From contig NZ_JAEULM010000048.1 in assembly GCF_016793825.1 (NCBI RefSeq), positions 51,538 to 115,537 on the forward strand: a stretch of DNA of 64,000 nucleotides, given 5' to 3'. The position numbers were made by a program, and so were the translations under genes. Source of the DNA: Sphingopyxis sp. (GTDB lineage: Bacteria > Pseudomonadota > Alphaproteobacteria > Sphingomonadales > Sphingomonadaceae). This document shows positions 8,767 through 16,554 of the stretch, piece after piece. The notes under the pieces are model-generated. The model searched no databases. It was not told the origin of the DNA and saw only the letters and a program-made list of their open reading frames with translations. Within the stretch, counting starts at the first letter, position 1, and the number at the start of each line of letters is the position of its first letter.

Positions 8767-9478
8767 GCGAACGCCGAAGCCGGAGCATCTTCGCGCCTAC
8801 AGTGGGAAGCTGTGGCGGATCGTCGAAGCACAACATCGGATTTCGACCAACCGTTTGGCGGCGGGCGCCGGCGATCAAGCGTTGCTCGAGCAGCTTGTGG
8901 AAGAAGTGAAACCGAACTTGCCGGTAGCGGCGCGACATCTCCACTATCTGCTCGCGACGCCGTTTCGCTACGGGCATAAGAGTAGCTCGAGATTTCGCCG
9001 CGCCGGTGAGAAGCCCGGCATCTTCTATGCCGCAGAGGCGATTGGCGCTGCGATTGCCGAGACAGCCTATTGGCGGCTGCGTTTCTACTCCCGGTCGCCT
9101 GGGTTTCAGCCGCCGAGCACGACCGTGGAACACTCGGCAATCAGTGTCTCGGTAGCGATGGATCGTCTGCTCGACCTGTCTGCAGAACCATTTGTTGCGG
9201 GCGCGTCGCTGTGGATGGCGAAGGACGACTATTCCGCTTGCCAACAATTTGCGTCTGAAGCGCGAGAGATTGACGCGCAGGCTATTCGCTACGCGTCCGT
9301 TAGAGATCCTCAGCATCGCGCGAACGTGGCCCTGCTGGACCCATCGGTCTTTCGTGACCCAGCGCCCCGCAACGCTCAAACTTGGCATATTCGCTACGAG
9401 CAAGGCGAGTTGATCGCTCTTCGCGCTTTTCCGTCGGAGGAGCGGTTTAGGTTTCGGCCTTCAGACTTCGGCCTCTGA
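8738..9478 (+). CDS. RES domain toxin (NAD+-degrading family)
   Basis: The toxin partner of the preceding Xre-type gene, overlapping it by 29 bases. Characterised RES toxins deplete NAD+ in the cytoplasm. The defining residues are visible: FRYGHKSSSRFRRAG (about 76-90, conserved Arg-Tyr and Ser), GIFYAAEAIGAAIAETAYWR (about 94-113, with the active-site Glu region). A C-terminal ALLDPSVFRDPAPRNAQTWH segment is also present. At 246 residues it is within the family range. A second ATG two codons later is an equally possible start. Confidence 0.92.
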   Translation: MSMITAPAFERTPKPEHLRAYSGKLWRIVEAQHRISTNRLAAGAGDQALLEQLVEEVKPNLPVAARHLHYLLATPFRYGHKSSSRFRRAGEKPGIFYAAEAIGAAIAETAYWRLRFYSRSPGFQPPSTTVEHSAISVSVAMDRLLDLSAEPFVAGASLWMAKDDYSACQQFASEAREIDAQAIRYASVRDPQHRANVALLDPSVFRDPAPRNAQTWHIRYEQGELIALRAFPSEERFRFRPSDFGL

Positions 9479-9530
9479 CTAAGCTCTTTGCCAAGGGAGT
9501 TGGGTCGGACGATCAGCGATTGCGGCGCAG

Positions 9531-10265
9531 CTATTTTGTCTTGATGTAAACCCGAAGCTGGTCGCGCCTAATGTCGAAGGCGCCAGATTTTTCGATCAGC
9601 GAGACGAGCTTGGCGCACCCGTAGCTGCGTGGATCGAAATCGGGCATCTCTGCCAGAAGTCGGCTTCCAACCGCGCTTAGCGGGTACCAGCCATCCAGAT
9701 CGTCGAGCTGGCCCAGCGCTGCTTGGATGAGCGGGATCGCCTCCGTCGGCTTCAGTTTGGCCGTTTCAGGTTCAGGCTCGGGGCTGCCGCCAATTGCCGT
9801 TATGCCTTCAGCTTCGTCGAGCGTAAGGTTCTCGGTGTAGATGAAGCGCTTGCACGCCTGACGGAAACTTTGCGGCGTTTTCTGTTCTCCGAAGCCATAC
9901 ACGGCGACGCCTTGTTCTCGTATTCGGGCGGCAAGGCGCGTGAAGTCGCTATCCGACGAGACGAGGCAAAAGGCATCGAACCGTCCCGAATGCAGAAGAT
10001 CCATAGCATCGATCACGAGCGCGATGTCGGACGCGTTCTTCCCGATCGTGTTAGCGAAATTCTGGTGCGGCATGATGGCATGTGTGGCCAGAACCTCCGC
10101 CCAACCCTTGAGCCGCGTGCTCGAAAAATCGCCATAAATGCGCCGGACGCTCGCTTCGCCTATCGTGGCAATCTCTTTGAAAAGGCCTGCGGCTATCCGC
10201 GGCGACGCGTTATCGGCATCAATAAGAACTGCGAGCTTGGCAGGATGTTCGAGCGTCGTTGACAT
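9531..10265 (-). CDS. NYN domain ribonuclease-like protein with LOTUS/OST-HTH domain
   Basis: A 244-residue protein with an N-terminal NYN (PIN-fold) nuclease domain: AVLIDADNASP (about 12-22) supplies the first acidic pair, DIALVIDAMDLLHSG the central Asp, and LVSSDSDFTRLAARIREQG the third acidic cluster. The C-terminal 80 residues (AIPLIQAALGQLDDLDGWYP onward, through DPRSYGCAKLVSLIEKSG) fit an OST-HTH/LOTUS RNA-binding fold. Such proteins are widespread and mostly uncharacterised. It converges with the RES gene. The start at 10265 has no strong ribosome site; the domain begins shortly after it. Confidence 0.85.
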   Translation of the reverse strand: MSTTLEHPAKLAVLIDADNASPRIAAGLFKEIATIGEASVRRIYGDFSSTRLKGWAEVLATHAIMPHQNFANTIGKNASDIALVIDAMDLLHSGRFDAFCLVSSDSDFTRLAARIREQGVAVYGFGEQKTPQSFRQACKRFIYTENLTLDEAEGITAIGGSPEPEPETAKLKPTEAIPLIQAALGQLDDLDGWYPLSAVGSRLLAEMPDFDPRSYGCAKLVSLIEKSGAFDIRRDQLRVYIKTK

Positions 10266-10309
10266 GGAACGACCATGCCAGACGGCAATAAAGAAACATT
10301 GAAAGCCGC

Positions 10310-11020
10310 CTACTCGATGATTTCGGCCTTGGCGCAATTCATCTCGAAGTCGAGCAGGGCGCGCCGCCACCGCTCGCGATTGGCGCCCGGAACGATACTG
10401 AAGAATAGAAGATTGGGAGCAACGCGCCCGCGAACAACCGGGAAGTCCGCCGGACTTCCTACCAGTGAGACGAGCTTGCTTCGAATATCAATCGCTCGCT
10501 GTACCGGGTCGCATTGGCGAGCGAACTGGATTGCAACGACAGACTTGCCCGCAGCCACATAGTCCGCGGCTTCGCTGAAGAGCGAATATTTGGGCCGGGT
10601 TCGCGCGGTCATCGAGGTCACCTCGAAGCCGTTATCCGGATCGAGGAAAATCAGGTCGGCCGGCTGCAATTCGGCGATCGCGTTCTGGTGCCAGCTTCCA
10701 CGGTCATCCGCCGGAACGTGGGCCGCAAAGTAGCAAGTGTCGGGCGGTAGAATCTCCCACGCGGCCACGTTTGAAAGCTTGCGGTCAGCGACCGTATCGA
10801 ACTTGCCGATCTTTTCGAAGAGCTCGGCGTCCGCATCACGCCAAACCCCGCCTTTGAGATGATGACGCTTCTCACCATCATTGTTGCCCGGGCGGTCAAC
10901 CTGATCGGGCGTCGTGAGGTACCAGTTCACCCCGATCCGAAGCTCAAGAGTTTTGCTTAGATGCCGAAGCAGCGCATACTTCAAGAAGTCGTGAGAATCC
11001 CCGAGGTACCGCTCCTGCAT
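10310..11020 (-). CDS. Uncharacterised protein, possible Rossmann/methyltransferase-like fold
   Basis: A 236-residue protein I cannot name. The N-terminal motif MQERYLGDSHDFLKYALLRH and the central ADLIFLDPDNGFEV (about 140) resemble a group of hypothetical proteins. In these, a DPDNG motif sits where SAM-dependent methyltransferases have DPP, but a glycine-rich SAM-binding loop is not obvious. The C-terminal segment NLLFFSIVPGANRERWRRAL fits a closing beta-strand and helix. The start at 11020 is preceded by AAAGAGAA. It lies between the NYN gene (45 bases downstream) and the DUF3892 gene. Confidence 0.6.
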   Translation of the reverse strand: MQERYLGDSHDFLKYALLRHLSKTLELRIGVNWYLTTPDQVDRPGNNDGEKRHHLKGGVWRDADAELFEKIGKFDTVADRKLSNVAAWEILPPDTCYFAAHVPADDRGSWHQNAIAELQPADLIFLDPDNGFEVTSMTARTRPKYSLFSEAADYVAAGKSVVAIQFARQCDPVQRAIDIRSKLVSLVGSPADFPVVRGRVAPNLLFFSIVPGANRERWRRALLDFEMNCAKAEIIE

Positions 11021-11099
11021 AATTCTCTTTCTGTCAGTTGATCTTCTCAGGGTGCCGGATTCAGGCCTTGCCGCGTCAAGCGATAGGGCCATTTAGACA

Positions 11100-11372
11100 T
11101 TAGCGTCGAGGACATTCCGGAAGCGCGAGGAGATTGTCGTTCCACTTTCCGTCGGCATAGGTACGAAGATACTTTCCGTTCGCCCCATTCACGACGCCGA
11201 TGTCGCCGCGGTTGTTTCCGACAAGGGTGTAGAAGGTGTTGGTCTTCGCCTCGATCGAATCGATGACCTGCTGGCGCGTCCAGTGCCAGGTCGCTCCGCC
11301 GAGGTGGGTGATCCCTTCATAAGGATCGTTGCGCGGCTGCTTGTTGATGCACGTCACTTGCACGTCTGCCAT
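11100..11372 (-). CDS. DUF3892 family small protein
   Basis: A 90-residue protein whose whole length fits DUF3892: an opening VTCINKQPRNDPYEGITHLG, a middle ATWHWTRQQVIDSIEAKTNT, and an end with YLRTYADGKWNDNLLALPEC. Function unknown. An AAAGGAAAAG ribosome site precedes the ATG. It lies 40 bases downstream of the ubiquitin-like gene on the same strand, and both may be expressed from the promoter near 11730. Confidence 0.82.
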   Translation of the reverse strand: MADVQVTCINKQPRNDPYEGITHLGGATWHWTRQQVIDSIEAKTNTFYTLVGNNRGDIGVVNGANGKYLRTYADGKWNDNLLALPECPRR

Positions 11373-11412
11373 GAGCTTTTCCTTTCCAATTCTGCTTAGT
11401 GGGCGTTGGGCC

Positions 11413-11673
11413 TCAGGCGGCCCGTTTTTGAAATATCGGCGCCTGCACGCGCTCGGCGGTCTCGAAGAAGAGCACTTCGTCCTGCGAAAGACGCAGAAGC
11501 TGTTTCGCACCGAGCGCGAAATATTCGCCTGCGCGGACCAGCCAGAGCTGGCGGTCGGTCGGAAGATTGGCCTTTGCGAGAAGCGAAGCCGTGTCGATCA
11601 CCTCGGCGTCGATTGCCAGCAACTGCCCGTCGACGTCGACGATGTGGCGAAGTCCGATATCCCAGTAGGCCAT
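11413..11673 (-). CDS. Small protein resembling a single multi-ubiquitin (beta-grasp) domain
   Basis: An 86-residue protein. Its pattern HIVDVDGQLLAIDAEVIDTA, then SLLAKANLPTDRQLWLV, YFALGAKQLLRLSQDEVLFFE resembles one repeat of the bacterial multi-ubiquitin family (PF14452): an initial beta hairpin, a helix ending in a GLPxD-like turn, and a closing FFET strand. There is no C-terminal Gly-Gly; it ends QKRAA. No E1, E2 or JAB gene is visible nearby. AAGGAGA lies 7 bases before the ATG. A partial copy of the WYL-module operator lies 50-65 bases upstream. The family call is by eye and needs profile confirmation. Confidence 0.55.
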   Translation of the reverse strand: MAYWDIGLRHIVDVDGQLLAIDAEVIDTASLLAKANLPTDRQLWLVRAGEYFALGAKQLLRLSQDEVLFFETAERVQAPIFQKRAA

Positions 11674-11721
11674 GAGCGAATCTCCTTTCGTTCGATGAAA
11701 GCAGATTCGCACTTCAGCATG

Positions 11722-14700
11722 TCAGAAGCTGTCACCCCCATGCTCGCGAAGCAAACAAAGTGCATTTACGAGCATCATTTCCTCGACAGTTCGGCAGGGG
11801 GTTTCGAGAAGAAGGGGGCTTGCGAAGACGACCGCCGACGTCTGCGCGCGAGAGACGGCGACATTGATCCTGTTCAGCGAGAAGAGGAAGTCGATGTCGC
11901 GCGGCAGCTCCTCGCCGCTCGATGTCGTCATGGAGACAAGGCACACCGGTGCCTCCTGTCCTTGGAAGCGGTCGACCGTGCCGACACGGACAGCCGCAGG
12001 CAGCGCGGCGCGCAGCGCGTTCACCTGGGCATTATAGGGTGCGACCACCAGAATATCGGTGTGACCGATGACGCGCTCGCTGCCATCGCGCGCGCGATAG
12101 GTTGCGCCGGTCACAGCCTCGATCTGCGCGTTTATGGCATCGATCTCTTCGGGGCTGACCTGCGAGCGACCGAAATGCTCGATCGCGCGGACGCCCGCGC
12201 CGACAAGCGATCGCCCGTCGGTAGCGAACAATGATTGACTGCCGGCAGCATCGTCCGAATGCAGCTTGCCCTCATAGACGGCGACCGAGATATAGTCGCA
12301 GATCGCGGGATGCATCCGGCGGCTGACCGGCATGAAGATGCCGCGCTCGGCGGGGATGACCCGGTGTCCGTCAATCAGATATTCGAGGCAGGAGTCGCCG
12401 CTCCGTCCGGGGTGCGTACCTTGAAGCGGCTGCGGCAGTTGCATCGGATCGCCGACGAGGACGAGATTGCGGGCCGCGCGCGACATGGCGATGATATTGG
12501 CAAGCGAGACCTGTCCCGCTTCGTCAACGAAGAGATAGTCATAGGCTGGCGCTTCATATCGAGCGAAATGCCACGCCGTAGCGCCGACGACATCTGCGGT
12601 CCCGATTTCGGGCGCGTCATTCTCGCTCACAAGGACGATGCCGGGATGGGCATTCTCATCGTCATCGTCGGCAGCCTTCTGAACCACGCTGCATCGGACC
12701 CCATCGGTCGCGCTCCGGTCCGCGACCGCTTCAAGGAGATTGGTGATCGCCTTGTGGCTGTTCGACGAAACCGCAACGCGCTTGCCCGCCCGGACGAGGT
12801 CGATGATCGATAGCGCGCTGACATAGGTTTTGCCGGTGCCGGGCGGTCCCTGGATCGCCAGGGTCGTTTGATCCATGGCGGCAATTGCGGCGCTGGTGTG
12901 CGCCGACAGATCGCCTTCGGCGCCGATGATGCCCTCCGGCCGCGCCCCGTCGCGAAACGTCGGCGCCGCGCGCATAAGCAATTGCTCTATCGCTTTGGCC
13001 GAGCCGGGATTGTCGATGATGGCATCGGTCACGGCTGCGACGGCGGCGCGGAGCGTCGCGTTGCCGATCGGCTTTGCCGGAATGAGATCGAGCCGCTCGG
13101 GCAGCTCGCCCTTGGTCGTCGAGCGGCGCAGCACGAGCAGGTTTGCGTCATGATCGATCTCGCGCAGATCGACATCCTCGGGCATCGCGGCGGGTTTGAC
13201 GCAAGGCTTGCGGCCCGCCCTCAATTTGGTCTCCTGCGGCGGGAAGCGATAGGTTCGCTCGAACGACCTTGCCGTTACTTTGACGGGATCGCCGACCGCC
13301 TCGAGGCCCTGGACGCATTCAAGATCATCGACGAGCTCCTCGCTCTCCTGCGCGAGTCGATCGAAGATCGCCCACCACGCGGGCTTGTCTTCGCGCTTGT
13401 GGAAGAAGTTGAGGTCGAGCAGCAGATCGGCGATGTCTTCGCCGAGCCGCTCGCGAACCGGAAGAAGCCGCGTGCGCAGCGCCGCCATCTCTTCATCCTC
13501 GGCCTCGACATTCGCGAGCGGACCCGCGTCGGAAACCTCGCCGGGTTTCGGCCAGGGCAAGCCTGCGGGGCGAACGTCACGGATCAACCAGTCGCGCAGC
13601 AGCTGCGTCGAGATACAGTCGGTGCGGTTATAGTCGTAGATCTTGTCGAGCAGATCGCCGTCCTGCGTTTCCCGCCAGCGTTCATAGAAGACCACGCTCG
13701 CGCCCGCGGTTGCGACGTCCGCCTCGCGCTTCTCCATGTAAAAGGCTTCGAGATCCTTTATCGAATAGCCTTTCTCGGAAGCGATCAGCGACCCCGATAC
13801 GACGCGAAACAGGTCGACGAACCGTCGTTCACGCTGGAGCTGGTCCATGGCGGCCTCGCCGACGCGATGTTCCGCGGTCAGACGGCGCAGCGCCGCAATC
13901 TCGTAATTTGCATAATGATAGATATGCGCCTTCGGGTGGCGCTGGAGATGCGCCGTGAAGAATTGCAGCAGCTCCGCCACCGCCTTGCCCTCGGCGGCAC
14001 GATCATGCGCCCAAAAGGCGCGGAAGCTCCATTCGCCCGCATCGCGAAACCAGATGCCGTGGAGATATTCGAGGCCGCCCTCATAGTAGGGATCGCCCTC
14101 GATGTCGTAGAAGAGGTCGCCGTCGTCGGCTTCGGGCAGCAATCCGAAACCCTTTCCGGGCTCATAGTCGCGAAGCGCAAATATCGGCGGACCGCCGGCG
14201 CGGCGCGCGGCCTGGAGCCGCGCCTGCGTCTGAAGCCGCTGCTGCGTCTCGGGAGCGAGCTTCGGGATGCGGTTGTCATGGACCGCGAGACCGCCGAGCG
14301 TTTCGATGCCTGCGGCCTCGATTTTGCCGCGTTGCGACCTTGTCATGCCGGCGACCAAAGCAAGGCTGTCGGCCTTGTCCCACTCGTCGCGGCAATGTTC
14401 CTTCCAGCGACAGAGGCCGCAGCTTGAAACAGGCTCGGGCCGCGTTTCCGGCCGGTCGGTCAGAAAGGTTTCGAACACCGCCCGTGCATGGCGTGCATAG
14501 GATGCCACGTCGGCGAGCCGCACGGTGAAACGCGAACCGTCGCCGAGTTGGAGATGCGCGGATTCGGGCCGGACGCCCTGAAGGTCGGCGATCAGGTCGG
14601 AATAGAGCGAGAGCTGGAGAATATGTTTGGGGTCGGGTTTCCGCTTCAGCTTGGTATCGACAACCTCATAGGAAAAGCCTCCGAGATCGGAGGGGCGTTC

Positions 14701-15057
14701 CACCCGTTCGAGAAAGTCGGAATAGCCGCCCCATGCGCCGCCGAGCAGGGCGCCCTGAAAAATGATGTCCGGGCCAGCCGCCATCGCTTCTCGTGTGAGC
14801 CGGACCGACTCTTCCAGCGTGATCCCGTCCTTGGGAATTTCGACGACATTTTTGCCCTGCGCCTTGAGCGCGTCGAGGAAGGCAAGTTCGTGGGCGTCGC
14901 CCTGCTTCTGAAGAAGTTCGGCTTCGTCGCCATCCTCGCACGGAGCGATATCGCGGGCCTCGATCAGCCGCAGATCGAGCGTCGTCGCGTGCCTGCACCC
15001 CTTGAACCGCATCAGGTCCGAGGCCGAAAGCCTGAGAGCGCCGTCGATCATCCGCAT
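11722..15057 (-). CDS. TM0106-like RecB-type nuclease fused to exonuclease and SF1 helicase
   Basis: An 1111-residue three-part DNA processing enzyme. First comes a PD-(D/E)XK nuclease (about 1-230): GGYSDFLERV supplies Asp, VVDTKLKR the D-x-K pair, with four cysteines (C21, C213, C216, C222) placed like the Fe-S ligands of AddB/Cas4. Next is an RNase H-like exonuclease domain opening with DLFYDIEGDPYYEGG (about 320). Last is a DNA2/Upf1-type SF1 helicase with QGPPGTGKTYVSAL (about 735), FVDEAGQVSLANIIAM and GDPMQLPQPLQG. Known relatives are annotated TM0106 family nucleases and occur in defence islands. The start at 15057 has GGGGAT upstream. It diverges from the WYL regulator, with a shared operator between them. 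Confidence 0.87.
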   Translation of the reverse strand: MRMIDGALRLSASDLMRFKGCRHATTLDLRLIEARDIAPCEDGDEAELLQKQGDAHELAFLDALKAQGKNVVEIPKDGITLEESVRLTREAMAAGPDIIFQGALLGGAWGGYSDFLERVERPSDLGGFSYEVVDTKLKRKPDPKHILQLSLYSDLIADLQGVRPESAHLQLGDGSRFTVRLADVASYARHARAVFETFLTDRPETRPEPVSSCGLCRWKEHCRDEWDKADSLALVAGMTRSQRGKIEAAGIETLGGLAVHDNRIPKLAPETQQRLQTQARLQAARRAGGPPIFALRDYEPGKGFGLLPEADDGDLFYDIEGDPYYEGGLEYLHGIWFRDAGEWSFRAFWAHDRAAEGKAVAELLQFFTAHLQRHPKAHIYHYANYEIAALRRLTAEHRVGEAAMDQLQRERRFVDLFRVVSGSLIASEKGYSIKDLEAFYMEKREADVATAGASVVFYERWRETQDGDLLDKIYDYNRTDCISTQLLRDWLIRDVRPAGLPWPKPGEVSDAGPLANVEAEDEEMAALRTRLLPVRERLGEDIADLLLDLNFFHKREDKPAWWAIFDRLAQESEELVDDLECVQGLEAVGDPVKVTARSFERTYRFPPQETKLRAGRKPCVKPAAMPEDVDLREIDHDANLLVLRRSTTKGELPERLDLIPAKPIGNATLRAAVAAVTDAIIDNPGSAKAIEQLLMRAAPTFRDGARPEGIIGAEGDLSAHTSAAIAAMDQTTLAIQGPPGTGKTYVSALSIIDLVRAGKRVAVSSNSHKAITNLLEAVADRSATDGVRCSVVQKAADDDDENAHPGIVLVSENDAPEIGTADVVGATAWHFARYEAPAYDYLFVDEAGQVSLANIIAMSRAARNLVLVGDPMQLPQPLQGTHPGRSGDSCLEYLIDGHRVIPAERGIFMPVSRRMHPAICDYISVAVYEGKLHSDDAAGSQSLFATDGRSLVGAGVRAIEHFGRSQVSPEEIDAINAQIEAVTGATYRARDGSERVIGHTDILVVAPYNAQVNALRAALPAAVRVGTVDRFQGQEAPVCLVSMTTSSGEELPRDIDFLFSLNRINVAVSRAQTSAVVFASPLLLETPCRTVEEMMLVNALCLLREHGGDSF
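11723..11737. promoter_or_regulatory. Degenerate third copy of the WYL-module operator
   Basis: Read on the minus strand, this is GGGTGACAGCTTCTG. It matches GGGTGACAGCTTTTG at the 16148 site in 14 of 15 bases, but lacks the GTCGTCCC end. It overlaps the 3' end of the helicase gene and lies 50-65 bases upstream of the ubiquitin-like gene, the position expected for a promoter. Because it also encodes the helicase C-terminus, chance is not excluded. Confidence 0.35.
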
Positions 15058-15089
15058 ACACAATCCCCTTTATTCCGCTATGGCAGGTC

Positions 15090-15108
15090 GGGACGACAAA
15101 AGCTGTCA
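15090..15108. promoter_or_regulatory. 19-bp operator between helicase and WYL regulator
   Basis: GGGACGACAAAAGCTGTCA, lying in the 62 bases between the divergent nuclease-helicase gene and the WYL gene. An exact reverse complement occurs at 16148-16166, just downstream of the WYL gene. The core GACA-N5-TGTC is itself palindromic, fitting a dimeric regulator. The neighbouring WYL protein is the obvious candidate to bind it. Confidence 0.75.
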
Positions 15109-15119
15109 TGGAGAATCGG

Positions 15120-16112
15120 ATGTCGTTTGCAAAGGCCCAGGACCTTCTCAAGCTCGCGATGATGGCGACGCGCCGTAGCGGGGTGTCGCTCGAAGAGATT
15201 GTCGAGGAGTTCGGCTGTGTCCACCGATCGGCGCAGCGCATGACGGTCGCGCTTGAGGCGGCTTTTCCTCAGGCCGAGCCCGAAGATGGTGATGATCGCA
15301 AACGGCGATGGCGCATCCCCGCGCGCGCGATTGCACCCTTGTTGTTGCCGTCGGCCGAGGAACTAGCCGCGATGACGACGGCGATTCGCCAGCTCGACGC
15401 GGCCGGCATGGCCGCTGAGGCTGCAACGGTCCGCCAGATGGAACGGAAGGTGAGGGCGCTGATTCCCGCTCATGCGGGCACACGATTGGCTGTCGATGAG
15501 GAAGCCCTGCTCGAAGCACTGGGGCATGCCGCGCGTCCGGGGCCGCGACCGGCCGGGACGAGCGAGGTCGACAGCGCGATATCGGAGAGCCTGAAAGGGC
15601 CCTTCTTGCTCCGCATTTCGTATCGGCGCCGGACGCAGGACAAACCGACCGAGCGTGTGGTGGCACCGCACGGCCTCTTGCTGGGTGTGCGCCGCTATCT
15701 CGTCGCGCGGGACACGGCCAAGCCGGCGACGGTGCCGCTGCGCCATTACCGGGTCGAAGAAATCTACTCGGCCGAGGTGCTCGACACGAGCTTCGAGATC
15801 GATCCCGGCTTCAATATCCGCGAACATTCCGAAAAGGGCTTTGGGTCGTACGAAAATGCTGCCGAACATGGCGACGTCATTTGGCGCTTCTCGCCCGACG
15901 CGGCGCCCCATGCCCGGCGTTTCGTGTTCCATCCTACACAGAGTGTCGAGGAAGAGCCGGATGGCTCTTTGCTCGTGCGCTTCAAGGCCTCGGGACATCT
16001 CGAAATGTGCTGGCATCTCTATTCCTGGGGGAAGTCGGTCGAGGTGCTGCAGCCCGCTCGGCTTCGCGAGATGGTGCATGGACACCAGCGTGAGTTTGAA
16101 GCTTTGCCGTAA
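15120..16112 (+). CDS. HTH-WYL domain transcriptional regulator
   Basis: A 330-residue regulator: an N-terminal winged helix (about 1-65, SLEEIVEEFGCVHRSAQRM), a WYL ligand-sensing domain (about 150-230, with ISYRRR, APHGLLLGVRRYLVARD and PLRHYRVEEIYSAEVLD), and a C-terminal WCX extension ending in HLYSWGKSVEVLQPARLREM. WYL regulators often control phage-defence loci and respond to nucleic acid ligands. The start at 15120 is preferred over the ATG at 15108: GGAG sits 6 bases upstream, and 15108 overlaps the operator. It diverges from the nuclease-helicase gene; identical inverted operators flank it. Confidence 0.92.
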   Translation: MSFAKAQDLLKLAMMATRRSGVSLEEIVEEFGCVHRSAQRMTVALEAAFPQAEPEDGDDRKRRWRIPARAIAPLLLPSAEELAAMTTAIRQLDAAGMAAEAATVRQMERKVRALIPAHAGTRLAVDEEALLEALGHAARPGPRPAGTSEVDSAISESLKGPFLLRISYRRRTQDKPTERVVAPHGLLLGVRRYLVARDTAKPATVPLRHYRVEEIYSAEVLDTSFEIDPGFNIREHSEKGFGSYENAAEHGDVIWRFSPDAAPHARRFVFHPTQSVEEEPDGSLLVRFKASGHLEMCWHLYSWGKSVEVLQPARLREMVHGHQREFEALP

Positions 16113-16147
16113 GGGGCGAGGGCCAATTTGACCTCAGGCTCAGCGGG

Positions 16148-16166
16148 TGACAGCTTTTGTCGTCCC
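16148..16166. promoter_or_regulatory. Inverted exact copy of the 19-bp operator, upstream of the DUF4258 gene
   Basis: TGACAGCTTTTGTCGTCCC is the exact reverse complement of 15090-15108. It lies 43 bases before the DUF4258 ATG and 36 bases after the WYL stop. Two identical 19-mers flanking a regulator and facing its neighbours are strong evidence for a shared regulon. Confidence 0.75.
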
Positions 16167-16208
16167 ATTCTCCTATTTTGGATGCTCGGCAACCAATGGG
16201 AGGACAAC

Positions 16209-16478
16209 ATGGGACTGACAAAGCATGCGAGGCAGCGCATCCAGCAGCGCGGAATTTCGAACGAAGCGGTGGATGCGATCCTCGCATACGGCGCGCGCCG
16301 TCGGCATCGAGGCGCCGACATTTATTATCTCGACAAAAAGGCACGGCGGCGGCTGGCTGGCGCATTCGGGCGCGAGCGCTATTCGAAACTCGAGCGCGCG
16401 CTCGACAGCTATGTCGTCGTCAGCGACGACGGGGCGATCGTTACCGCGGCGCACCGCCTGCACCGCCTGAAGTTCTGA
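16209..16478 (+). CDS. DUF4258 family small protein
   Basis: An 89-residue protein with the DUF4258 pattern: KHARQRIQQRGISNEAVDAI at the N-terminus, a central YGARRRHRGADIYYLDKKA, and a final VVVSDDGAIVTAAHRLHRLK. DUF4258 proteins are small and probably adopt a RelE/ParE-like fold; some sit in toxin-antitoxin contexts, but no antitoxin is visible here. GGGAGG lies 5 bases before the ATG. It is the only gene expected to be driven from the operator at 16148-16166 before the SNF2 cassette starts. Confidence 0.8.
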   Translation: MGLTKHARQRIQQRGISNEAVDAILAYGARRRHRGADIYYLDKKARRRLAGAFGRERYSKLERALDSYVVVSDDGAIVTAAHRLHRLKF

Positions 16479-16554
16479 ACGGATGAGGTAAATCGCATTG
16501 ACGTGCCCGGCGATTACTGGGACGCAGGGACGTTCCTTGGGGGAAGGGAAGTAG

